Of a stretch of 64,000 nucleotides of DNA, positions 54,643-64,000 are shown piece by piece; positions within the stretch are counted from its first letter, which is position 1; every line of letters begins with the position of its first letter. The notes under the pieces were generated by a model. It saw nothing but the letters and a program-made list of their open reading frames with translations. It was not told the origin of the DNA and searched no databases. This DNA comes from Rhipidocladum racemiflorum (taxonomy: Eukaryota; Streptophyta; Magnoliopsida; Poales; Poaceae), in the NCBI GenBank assembly GCA_036346355.1, contig CM070579.1, positions 9,734,001 to 9,798,000 of the forward strand. The letters are read 5' to 3'. The translations under genes were made by a program, and so were the position numbers.

Positions 54643-55239
54643 GCAAACATATTGTAATGGACAACAAGATCATTTACAAGACAATAATACCTCACGTCAC
54701 ATATAACATTTCAAACTTGAACACATAACAACATCCTCATCATTTAATATGTATTGTAATGCAATGCAATGCAATGCTATGCTCATATCTCCTTGGAAAC
54801 TCATACCGGTATGGTTGAGTACACACCGTCGGTGTGCACCCTCTCCCCCTTCCATCCCGAAGATGGAGGGTGCCTACTCCTCGCTTCCACCACCCACGGT
54901 AGATGGAATCACGATGTAGGACTTACTCTAATGGCTCTACTGATTAGTCATAACTTTCTCACCGACCTTCCCGGATTAGTTAATGACTTTCTCACCGCCA
55001 GGGCCATGTAACATGTCATGTATGCAAGCATGCCAACAATATAAAACTCATATATTAACACATGGCATCATAACATCTTAAACATGCTCATCATATCATA
55101 GCAATCATTAAAACATGGCAAGTGGACATCATATCAATTATAACATGTAGTTCATGGCAAGACAGCATGTTATCTATCCCAAACACTATCAAGCAATTCT
55201 AGCAACACGTATAATGTTCAATCCACACAACACACTTGC

Positions 55240-55297
55240 CTTCAACCGCGGGCAACGGAGTGACGAGAGGTTGAGGGCACTCCCGAAGGCACACCAC
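55240..55297 (-). other. Candidate middle exon, inverted X LTR
   Basis: Acceptor TTTGCAG before 55297 and GC-type donor GTTGAAG|GCAAGTG after 55240. Length 58 nt, as in the solo LTR at 6603-6660. A GVPSGVPSTSRHSVARG frame with a stop, and a VVCLREC... frame open in phase 1, are both conserved. Confidence 0.4.
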
Positions 55298-55680
55298 CTG
55301 CAAACACGTGCCACACACTTAATTCGACTCCTCAAAACAGTACCCACTACACCTAATACGCTAAATACTCCAAAACCCCGAAATCACAGATTTTGCCCCG
55401 TTCTGGACAGCGGCTTCGAAAAATCATAACTTGAGTTCTAGAACTCCAAATCGAATAAACGAGTACACCGTCGCGAAGCTTAGGAAATTTCCCAACTTTT
55501 TCTAGTTATAGGGAAAGACTGATTCGGACTCTAATGTTGTTTAATCTAACGTTGAACACGAACTGTCTCAATCTCGTCACAGATTTGACAGCGCTCGGTA
55601 AAACAGCCATAACTTCCAAACGGCTGATCGGATTTTAATTGTAAAGAGATGTGTGCTACGCTTGGGATAATAAGTTGCAT

Positions 55681-57878
55681 GAATAATGGTTCGTCATGGT
55701 TAGTAGACCAAAAAGAAGTTGTTGATATGCGTCTTATGTTGGATTAACTGGTAAGTTAATTGTGCTGGAGTTGTGAGAACGTGGTTCTCCTTGTTGGTTG
55801 TCATACGGTAGATATGGTCTACGGTTCGTTGGTAATATAATCAATTGTGGTTATATGAACAGTGAAAAGTGATTTTATCAAGAGCAGATGTTGTAGCTTG
55901 TGTGCAACAGTGTTGGACTTCTCGGGATTTGGGTGATTATGACATTCGTTTTGGGCTAATCTGTTTAGTCTATGCTATGAGTATGGGTTAACACCCAAAG
56001 CGTTGGAGTGGGACGCTCTCTTTAGCGTTCAACTGATTTATCTTTGGTAATCCTGGAGTTAAGCGCTTAAATTGTAATTCTATCGTGACTAGAGTTGGAT
56101 TGATTTGGGAAACGTGTGTGGTTTTAAGTAGCGCTTTCAAAAGGTGAATCTTATGATTGTTTCATAAGTGTTTTTGTTGGTAAAATGTTCCCTGCTGGGA
56201 ATGTGTTTCCTTTCTCTTTAAGAGAATTGGTAGCGGTTATTAGGCGTAGATGTTTGATTGGAGAGTTGATGCTATCTTCTGTTATTGGCTTTGGTTAAAA
56301 TGCGATGTTTTGCGCGTTTTGCGTGCAGTGGTTGTTGGGTTGTGATGAGATATGGTATTTTTCGGTTAACGCTATCGTAGTTTATGCGAATTTGAGCAAC
56401 CATCGATGTTGTTGGGTGTCAATCATATGACAAGGAGAATGAAGTCTCTTGGTGAATAGTTAATGGGTATCGTGGTTACATGATGAATAAATGGTGAAAA
56501 AGATTCATGACATCGTTTTTATAAGCATAAAAGAGTTGTTGAGCCAGGACGGTGAGAAAGTCATATAGAGACATATGACTAATCCGGAGTGCTCTTGTAG
56601 AATTCGCATTCGTGTTATGAATCGAGATTTTTCATTGCTCTCTAGCATGAAAATGAATGAATGGATAAATCTTTGGTATTTTGGTTTTGTTATGCAAGGG
56701 ATTTGAGTTTCCCTTTCTCTTCGAGAGTTTTTGTGGCAGTTCTCTTCCAAGATGTTGATTTTGGTTAAAGTGAAAAGTTTGGCTGTGGTGAAGGCGAGTC
56801 GAGTTGTCTTTAGTTGTTGAGAACATCTGTCAAGAGATTGTGTGGAGTCTCTATTTGTTTGAGTGCTCCCCGATGCGAATTGTATCGCGTTGATTGGAGA
56901 TTTGAGTTTTCCTTTGCGGCTTGACTTAGGAAAAGCAAAAGGGTGGTCTTTCAATGTTATCGGGTTCTTTCCAAAGCGATTTGTGGCGCTTTGAGATTCG
57001 AGTTGTTGTATGTGGTCTACTTGGATTCAAAAGAATCGTACTTCTTTTGCACTATTGATAGGAGCGAGAATAAGAAGGGCCTCGGGTTATTGTTGAGTAT
57101 AATCTAAGAGCTATACTCGTGGGCTTCGTTGTTTGTGTGAATTGTTTGTGAGGGCGACATCCTCTTGGGAAAAGTGCCAATTGAGATTTGGTAGTGAGTT
57201 ACGGTCCTAGTTTGGGCTAGGTCTTTGGACATTAGTGGTATGAGGGTGGATGATGATGGAGGTTGTTGATGTCGTGGTTTGAATTTGGTTGAAAGTATCG
57301 TTGGGTGGAAGCAAATGTTATAGAAAGTGTGATGTAAAATGCTTTGTCGTGGACATTGTATTAGCTAGACGTCTCTGTGTGTGCGTTATGCCTGGGAGAG
57401 GATAGAATGAAAAGTGTATTGTGGTTGGCAGTCGAAAGGAAAGTATGGTTGATGTAGGCTATGAGCGAAGATGACATTAGTAAATTTTGATTCCTTTCGA
57501 AAAGGGGTCAAATAATTGGGAGAGATGGGGTTTTGCATAAATGGTCTTTTTTTTGGGGGGGTTCTAGTTTGGAACCTCGGTTGACCGTTTTAATACTAAT
57601 GATGAAAAAGTGATGTGTTTCAAGGTGATTGTGTCATTCGGAGTTTATGAATCATGATAGAGATTGAAGTAAATGAGGAATCATGTCAAGTTGTGCTTAG
57701 TTAAGCTAAGCCAAGTCACTCTTGTTAATAGATGGATTTGGAGAATGGAGTTGTCATTGCTATTGTTTGAGTCTTTGCGTGGGTGTGTTGAGTTCGCAAA
57801 GAAGATGAGTCTCTAGTGGACATTGTTTTAGAGTTGACGTGTAAGATTCAAGGTCGAATCCAGTTAAGGGGGGTAGAA
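55681..57878 (+). mobile_element. Element X, internal non-coding region ending in a PPT
   Basis: No gag/pol domain recognised on either strand. The sequence is T/G-rich and ends with the purine run TTAAGGGGGGTAGAA (about 57864-57878) directly before an LTR start, so this part is plus-oriented. Confidence 0.6.
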
Positions 57879-58586
57879 TGTGATACTACGGAATGACGGT
57901 ATGAGTCATTTTCGATCTCGGCCATAAGGTACGACTCTTGTAACATGTTTTTGCGCTGTGTCTGCAAGTGTGGGCCTTTCCGGAGGGGAATTGGGCCTTC
58001 CGGGGGAGTTCGGGCCTTGGAGGGTCCATATGGGCCGAAGGTGGGACATATTTGGGCCTTTTGGAGGTGGTCTAGGACAGCAAAACTGCTGCCCTAGCCC
58101 TACCTGTGCCCCAAACAAGTCCCCTCCCTAGCCCTAGCCCCCACTTGTTTCCCCTCCACCCCATTGCCTCCTCCTCCCTAGCCGCCACCCCTCCCTCACC
58201 CTTGCGCCTCCCCTTGCTCCACCATGTGCCCTTGCTGCGTCCCCCTCGCTGCCATGCCACGCCATGGTGCTGCCCTCGCCGGTAGGAGGATCCGCGACGA
58301 GGAGAACCGGTGGCCACGACGCGTGGGAGCGAGATCGGGCGATCGAGAGGCATTTTTCGTGTTCGTCGTTCGTCGGACTAAGGTATGTCCATGGGGAAAC
58401 CTTGGGGAAGGTCTAGGTGCTGTTCTCATGGTAGATTTGGAGTTGTTAGATCAAGAGGACGTGCTGCCGAAATATCGGTTTTTAGCATATGTACCTTTGC
58501 TGGAATTTATGTTTAAATGTGGTATTTAGATGTTGTTTAGCTTATGTTTGGTAGCATTCGGGCATATTAAATGCCGGGGTGTTACA
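57879..58586 (+). mobile_element. Element X, 3' LTR (708 bp, family B)
   Basis: Starts TGTGATACTACGG and ends GCCGGGGTGTTACA. GTTTC follows (58587-58591) and also precedes the left end of X (41941-41945). Related to the solo LTR at 5538 but lacking its central part (middle exon, palindrome, terminal exon). A CT-rich leader with an ACTAAG|GTATGTCC donor-like site at about 58382 is kept. Confidence 0.85.
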
Positions 58587-60208
58587 GTTTCTTTGGTGTT
58601 TATATTAACCTGGCATCCTTTCCCATCCCAAAATCGGGATTTAATTCCCCGCCGGTACCCGAAATTTCACCCGAGTCCAAAAATGCTCCAAAAATCCCAA
58701 AATCACTTCAATTATGTTCCAAATATTCCAAAATGATTTCAGGAACCATTCCCCGGATTTTTGTACCTTCGCTCCTATTTTCTCGCGCGGCTTTTGTTTA
58801 ATGCCCGCAATCCGCGCCTGAATATTTAATTCCACAAATTTCATCCAAATTCCACGAAACCAATTTTATTGGGTCCCAAATATTCCAAAATGGTTCTAGG
58901 AATTTTTCCAGAATTTTTAGACCATTTTTCCTAATTTTTCTCTAGGGCGGATCATTTACGTAATTCTCGACCAATCACAAGCCGCCACGTGTCGCTGCTA
59001 CAGTGTCGTCTTCCTCCTCTAGCCATGAAGAACAGAGAAGCTCTAGCAAACTCTCCAATGGCTAGGGTTTCCTTCAAATGCTCATAACTCCTCCATCTCA
59101 ACTCCAAATCACGAACGGCCGGTTCCGTTGGATCCGTATCGACGCCCTCTTACCATTCCCCACCATTATTAGTCACTAATCTCGCCGGAATATGCACGAA
59201 CGGTCAAAAACCGAAATGGACATTAATGCTCATAACTCGGCCGTTTCAACTCCGTTCCACGTGATTCCACTTCCATTCTCTCCGTATAAGAATCCCCGTC
59301 CCGGTGGTGTGATCCTCCTTTAGCCTCTCCCATTCGTTCATCCACTAGAGCAAGAAAACCGACGCCGGGTTATATTTTCGGTGTTCTTCGCGTTCTTGGC
59401 CATAGATCTCTCTCCGGTGGGTCATTCTTCGTGCTACTTGATTCTTTGTGACCGTGAGGGAGTCTAGAATCTAACCATTCAATCAATTTTAGGATCCCTC
59501 AAGTTTTGGAGACGAATTTCGTGTTTTTGTCGGTTCGGCCGGAGCTCCGTTCGTCGCCAAATTTGTCGTCTCCGGTGAGAATCAATCCAATTCCTTCCTC
59601 CTATGAGTCCCTAAGGATGTGATCTAGAGGATCCATGTTTTTATTTGGGTCAATTTCATGCAAAAATGGTGGAAAATTTGAATTTTTAGGGGCAAAATTG
59701 AGCTCTGTTTTTTTTTTGGGAAGCTCCATGTGCTTGCGTGCGTGTGCGCCGCCGCGCCCCGCCGCACTCGCCGCCGGCCGCCATGACAGCGTGCTCGCAC
59801 CGCCAGCGCCACCGCCGACCCGCTGGCCGCCATCGCCGCCGCCGCCCCCCCCGGCCGGCCATGCGCCTCCACCCCTCCAAGCCAAGCTTCATCCATGGCT
59901 CCCATGGCATGAGCAAGGCTTGAAGACAACCCCATGAGTATGACATGTGGGGCCACCTTGCCATAGACACAAACAATTCCCAAAAATTAGAAAAAAGGAA
60001 AAAGAATATTCCAGGGAATATTCCCGGTTTTCCAATTTTTCAAAATTCAAACTTCGGACGCTCGTAACTTTTCCGTCCGAACTCCGATTGACTCCATTCA
60101 AATTTCTAAATTCATCTAAAATCAAGATCTACCTGCCAGTACTACTTTTGTAATTTTTATATTTTATTTATTTTCTTGTATTTATTTATTGCCTCAATTT
60201 GCGTGTAG

Positions 60209-60280
60209 CCGAGGACTCCGACGCGACCGCCGACCCCGCCGCCGGACTTTCCACATTCGACGACCTTCCCGCGATCGAAG
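60209..60280 (+). other. Candidate middle acidic exon of LTR Y
   Basis: Acceptor TTGCGTGTAG at 60208. 72 nt: two leading bases, 23 codons with many Asp/Glu (EDSDATADPAAGLSTFDDLP...), one trailing base. Ends ATCGAAG|GCAAGTC, a GC-AG type donor. Same phases as 231-290. Confidence 0.45.
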
Positions 60281-61503
60281 GCAAGTCTCCTTGACGCATA
60301 TTGAACCTACGTTTATAAACATGTTTTAAATGTTTTATAACTTGCATGCTATGTTTTATCGTATGTCAATTATAAGGGTATAGTTAATCTGAATTGTAAT
60401 TTCCTCCCTTGTGATTGACATCCATGTTACTTGTAACCCTAGTACATTTGTTATACCATGCTTATGCTTATATGGTATCCTTTGTGACATAGTACGGTAG
60501 AATTGCTTAGGACCTTTATCGATGAAAACAACCCATGGGTGGGATTACTCAAAAAGAATGATTTCAAGTATGATTTGGAAATTATTATTATGATTTTGGT
60601 ACTGTTTTTCTAAAATAAAAAGAAAAGGAAAAATGGTTTGGACTTGGGCGGATTGGATTGTCGGGTGGGTGCGGATGGAGCACTAGTTGCCTTGTGCAAG
60701 TACCGCCCCAAGTCAATTAAGGACCGACGCTTGTGACTGTCCATTCTAAGCATAACCGTACTACCACATGTCTATAATGGTATGACCTGGCCAACTAATT
60801 TGTAGAACCCTAACTTAGACTCACCAAACGGTGGAATGTGAGTGCCAGATAGAGGCAATGTCGTTTTTCTCACACGGCGCAAGAGGAGGCTTCTGTACTG
60901 GGTGGATGGAACCCTAACAGTGGTGAAACCTCAGCGGGTGGGTTGGGTTAGGTGGGTACATTGTAACGGCCTTGTCATGATCTCTCTGCCGGCACACCAT
61001 AGGAAGTGTGTTAATCCGGAGGCAACAAGAGATGATCATGTCTTGTGGGTAAAGTTGTACACCTCTGCAGAGTTAAAACTATTCGAATAGCCGTGCCTAC
61101 GGTCAAAGGCAAAGCAAAGAATGCTTTCATATTGGTAGACTTTGGTTTTGGTTTTCAAAACTAAAAGGTGTTTTGTTTTGGGATTCGGGAGTTGTTAGAA
61201 CTCTTGGATGTTGATTGGCGGATAGAGCCAACCAGGTGGAAAGAACCTGTTTTATACTTGACGGATGGAGTCATATGATTAACCTTGATCTTTTAAAAGT
61301 TGACGGATAGAGCCTTTATATTAGTGATGGTGGATAGAACCTCACTACAATATTAAATAATTCGATTGTTAAAAAGAATTGTAAAAAGATGCTTTGTGAA
61401 ATTTATTACTTAAGTATGGATTAATAAAATTTGGCTTTATGCAAATGAACCCTATTAAGCTTCCTTTGGAAAGCCCCACATAATCATACTTTCCCTGACT
61501 TGC

Positions 61504-61521
61504 TGAGTACTTTTGTACTCA
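61504..61521. repeat. TGAGTAC/GTACTCA palindrome in LTR Y
   Basis: Seven-base arms, loop TTTT, 26 bases before the acceptor at 61547-61548. Confidence 0.8.
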
Positions 61522-61548
61522 TGTGCTACATCAACTTGTCATCATCAG

Positions 61549-61622
61549 AGAATTATCAAGACGCAGCTGAAGAGGGTGAGTTCTACCCTGAGGAGTTCGA
61601 GGAGGATTGCCAGGATAACTAG
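61549..61622 (+). other. Candidate terminal acidic exon of LTR Y
   Basis: Acceptor ATCATCAG at 61548. Joined in phase 1 to 60209-60280 through a 1,268-bp GC-AG intron (60281-61548), the frame continues acidic (AAEEGEFYPEEFEEDC) to TAG at 61620-61622. The exon phase matches without adjustment. Confidence 0.45.
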
Positions 61623-61879
61623 CCGCATTTCTAGTCGTTGCCTGTAGCGTTTTGGTGTTCGCTTGTTTTTGCTTTCGTTTTCCGCTGTCGTGTCTCCGGT
61701 CTTTTGACCGAGTATTGTAATAAGCAGCCATGTGGCCCATACTTTAATATTTATGTTACAATTTTCATTATGTTCGGCAATGAAGTATCACTGTGACTGT
61801 GTGTACTAGCTACTGATCTGGGACTAGTACGGAAATACACAGGAGATTTCGGATAGCTGATCCGGGGTCTCACACATTG

Positions 61880-62395
61880 ATTGTAGCAGTTTCTTTGGCC
61901 ATTGAAAAAAAAAACGTCCACCTCAGATTTGTGAAAAGGTAATATTAGGTGCATATTTTGCACTAGCTGATGAAATGGATTAATTTTTTAGCTGCCAATT
62001 AGTACAGAAACATTGGTTCTTCCCCTATGACAATATCGTGTTTTGCGCAGGCTTATGAAAATGAATCACTTTGCTAATGTTAGTAAACTTGCTGACCTTA
62101 CAGTGCAATATACTGGTTTAGTGAAATATACTGATTTTGCACCAGCTTATGAAATGGATTACTTTTTAGCTGCCAGTCAGTACCGAAACATTGGTTCTTC
62201 CCCTGTAATAATATACTGGCTTTGCGCAGGCTTATGAAAATGAATCACTTTGCTTCTGTCAGCAAACGTACTTACCTTTCATCTGTCTGGTTAGTTCGGT
62301 GTGCTTCATAAATGTCATTCTGGTGATTCATACATATTCCTTTTTCTTTTTTTAAAAAATGCTAGATGCATGAATTTGTCAGCCTACAAAAGGAA
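61880..62395. other. Right flank of nested TEs with a 179-bp tandem duplication
   Basis: 61880-61937 continues the exon-like sequence from 41845-41873. Two diverged copies of a unit (61955-62133 and 62134 to about 62270) share TGAAATGGATTA, GCTGCCA, GAAACATTGGTTCTTCCCCT and TTTGCGCAGGCTTATGAAAA. No supported protein. Confidence 0.6.
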
Positions 62396-62608
62396 TGTCG
62401 AGGAATCGTGTTACAAGATGTAGTCTAGGGTTTCTCAAACAGATCTAAAATAAAGAATAGAGAGACAATGTGGAGGAACAGAGATTGATCTATTATTTCT
62501 TTCTGATATATGTACAATGGGGGGACCCCTCCTCCTTTTATAGCCTTCTTCTAGGGTTTCGGCAAAGGGACCATAATGGGTCTTCATGGGCCAGGTGGTT
62601 TCCCAATA
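62396..62608 (-). mobile_element. 3' LTR of a truncated copia element (213 bp)
   Basis: On the minus strand a purine run AAGGGGGAG directly precedes TATTGGGAAACC (62608), and the LTR ends ATTCCTCGACA at 62396. It contains a TATA box (GGCTATAAAAGG). The first base pair of the usual TG start is mutated to TA. Confidence 0.8.
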
Positions 62609-62982
62609 CTCCCCCTTGGGCCTTTTGCCGCGAGATGCATATGTCTCATCATCCCAAATCCTCGAATGCACCTTTGAAAAGTAGATGCTGAGAGTGACTT
62701 AGTGAATAAATCGGCAAGGTTCTCACACGACTTAGTGTGCAGTGTCTTAATCTCGTTCATCTTATGCATTTCATAAGCATAAAAGAATTTAGGCTTGATA
62801 TGCTTTATGAGGTTACTTTTCACATAGCCTATTTGCATTTGAGCAACACAAGCTACATTATCTTCATAAATGATAGTGGGGATTTGCTCAATGTTCAAAC
62901 CACATAACTTCTGGATATGGTAAACCATTCTTCGAAGCCATGCACATTCACGGGAGGCTTCATAAATATGCTGAAATGTCAT
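62609..62982 (-). pseudogene. pol (RH): copia RNase H C-terminal fragment, 5'-truncated
   Basis: HIYEASRECAWLRRMVYHIQ, IIYEDNVACVAQMQIGYVKS, KHIKPKFFYAYEMHK and NLADLFTKSLSASTFQRC are the copia RNase H C-terminal blocks, open in one frame into the LTR. Everything upstream of the EAxxEC block is missing: the element breaks off near 62980. Domain wording resembles grass elements with EASRECVWLR-type RNase H. Confidence 0.9.
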
Positions 62983-63002
62983 ATTTATAAATTAGCAGTC
63001 TC

Positions 63003-63230
63003 GAATTGTCCACTTTTTTTGGACAGTTCGAGGATATGTGGTTCGAACAAGTTCTTGGGCTGTTGTACAACTTTAGAGAAAGTTTTGGCAGCATATCCCT
63101 AGTGCTCTCCGAATACACACCCTCTTGACCTATTGTCGAGACGTATATTTGGAGAACAGCGGGAAGATGCTGCTGAAATTTTCTCTGGAGTTGTACAACA
63201 GCTTAAGAACTTGCCCGAATCACATATCTT
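63003..63230. repeat. Imperfect inverted repeat, arms about 90 bp
   Basis: 63032-63118 pairs with about 63138-63230 (shared GATATGTG, CAAGTTCTT, GCTGTTGTACAACT, AGAGAAA, GCAGCAT), about 80% complementary. A smaller hairpin (CGAATTGTCC/GGACAGTTCG, 63003-63031) sits at its left edge. Confidence 0.8.
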
Positions 63231-63460
63231 CGAATGGGATTAGGGCCTAACCTAGTTAGAGATTAGGAGTCATCATTGGTACATACTTAGTTGGTCAACA
63301 TATAGACGTTTCTTTAAGATCACACATTAATCTTTAAGTACAATTATGTAGTATCAATTATCCCTTAATTTGTTAATTTACTATAATATGCTTTCGCGTA
63401 TGTGAAAAATAATCATGTCAGATATATGAATTGCTTTCTCTCATGAAGTTTATGTTTGAC
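63231..63460. other. AT-rich unassigned stretch before CACTA ORF
   Basis: No gene seen. May be the 5' non-coding part of the CACTA element. Confidence 0.35.
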
Positions 63461-63490
63461 ATATATATATATATATATATATATGTATAT
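63461..63490. repeat. (TA)n microsatellite
   Basis: Twelve TA units in a row, then GTATAT. Confidence 0.95.
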
Positions 63491-63495
63491 TCAAA

Positions 63496-64000
63496 ATGTC
63501 ACAAAGAGAGAGCACCGGCTCAACACCAGAGAGAGAAGAAGGTGCTCCCTTCGCGCCGTCGAGTAAGGTCAGAAAGGGCCGAGGACCGAGTAAAGGGGCC
63601 ACAGGGAGAACTCCATAGGTTTTCCACTTTGATTCCACGGGGGTTTGCACGGGTCCTGGCAAGTGTAAGGGGCACTGCTCCTCTTTTCTCAGCCAATTGG
63701 TGAGGGAGAGAGTGCCGATCACAGTTAAGGACTGGAGGAAGGAAGTCAGCACCGAGCAGAAGAACCTGCTGTGGGACGAAATTAAGGGGAAATGGATTAT
63801 ACCAGAGGAAGATGAAATTAATGCCAGACAGTACGCCTTGAAGAGAATGGGTGTGGCTTTGAGGCATTTCAGGATTATCATACATGCTGAGTACGTGTTG
63901 AAAAGCCGTACTCCCTTCCAAAGGTATCCGTTTGTTACTCCCGAGGTTTGGGAGGAGTTCACAAGGATGAGGAATATGCCTGAGGCAGAGGAGCTGAGAG
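63496..64000 (+). pseudogene. CACTA (En/Spm) transposon protein ORF, with in-frame TAG, runs off window
   Basis: ATG at 63496 starts MSQRESTGSTPEREEG. Then KVRKGRGPSKGATGRTP and TAG at 63616-63618. The same frame continues open to the window end: LSQLVRERVPITVKDWRKE, LLWDEIKGKWIIPEEDE, TPEVWEEFTRMRN. The KRGRGPSKG-x-GR, LxRxxVPITxxxW and (L/I)WxxIKxxF/W order is that of the plant transposase group PF03004 (Transposase_24) found in CACTA elements. The TAG makes the reading frame defective unless bypassed. Confidence 0.75.

Larger units (their letters stand above)
54346..55680 (-). mobile_element. Element X, inverted family-B LTR, inner part (truncated)
   Basis: On the minus strand it aligns in order with the solo LTR at 5538-7723. 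Anchors: 54780-54930 with about 6950-7090; 55230-55300 with 6600-6665; GCTCGGTAAAAC...CATAACTT at about 55594 with about 6285-6320. The U3 half of the LTR is not present. Similarity fades near 55650-55700, where sequence of the opposite orientation begins. The right boundary is approximate. Confidence 0.7.
58592..61874 (+). mobile_element. Family-A solo LTR Y, right part (Y total about 3.36 kb), TSD CATTG
   Basis: Continues from 41945 and ends GGGGTCTCACA, followed by CATTG (61875-61879), matching 41869-41873. Shared with the solo LTR at 36229: the CTCTGCAGAG...CTATTCGAATAGCCGTG block (61067-61095), the TGAGTAC palindrome, and the ACTAGT...AATACACAG end. A GC-rich leader is at about 59720-59890. 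Confidence 0.88.

Noticed and set aside
1..64000. tRNA or rRNA genes
   Set aside because: No cloverleaf-like A/B-box arrangement or rRNA segment was found by eye. The only tRNA-related sequences seen are retrotransposon primer sites. A tRNAscan run would settle this.

Overview
The window is nuclear DNA of a grass (Poaceae). Evidence: an intron-containing plant auxin-receptor gene of the AFB4/AFB5 type with GC-rich monocot coding sequence; PIF/Harbinger, Stowaway and Mutator-type MITEs; and deeply nested copia and gypsy LTR retrotransposons. No bacterial or organellar gene organisation is visible. Many TE boundaries are defined here by matching 5-bp (LTR), 9-bp (Mutator), TA (Stowaway) or TTA/TAA (PIF) target-site duplications (TSDs) read directly from the sequence.

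Layout. 1-1082: part of a reverse-oriented long LTR (family A). 2285-4534 (minus): the one intact host gene, a three-exon TIR1/AFB F-box auxin co-receptor of 588 residues. 4690-9351: MITEs and a family-B solo LTR upstream of the gene. 9799-19934: a full-length copia element with extended gag. 20128-25438: a reverse-oriented, Hopscotch-like copia element with a MITE in its 5' LTR. 25590-27190: a Stowaway MITE and a degenerate AT-rich block holding a 69-bp near-perfect inverted repeat. 28145-30117: a gag-only copia derivative. 30673-31088: a PIF-type MITE. 31500-40880: remnants of older elements, interrupted by a copia solo LTR (32870-34388) and a family-A solo LTR (36229-39332). 41874-61874: a three-level nest, with a family-A solo LTR (Y) split by a rearranged family-B element (X), which is split by a 12.2-kb gypsy element (42165-54340) carrying an antisense extra gene. 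62396-64000: a copia 3' remnant, an inverted repeat, and the start of a CACTA transposon ORF running off the window.

The most unusual signal is inside the long LTRs. Four copies in two LTR families share a split-gene layout: a middle exon ending AG|GCAAGT (the GC-AG intron donor consensus) in the same phase. Where the rest is present, a TGAGT...ACTCA palindrome follows, then an AG acceptor and a short terminal exon whose stop codon lies in the frame the middle exon predicts. In family A the predicted peptide is strongly acidic. Also notable: a copia LTR with a 64-bp hairpin minisatellite differing by one unit between its LTRs, LTRs that look young around broken reading frames, and element X, whose two ends both appear to be the same (U5) LTR end.

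The TE genes serve their own replication (gag, protease, integrase, RT, RNase H) and nearly all are broken. The AFB gene is the only locus expected to serve the plant, as the substrate-recognition subunit of an SCF ubiquitin ligase in nuclear auxin perception.
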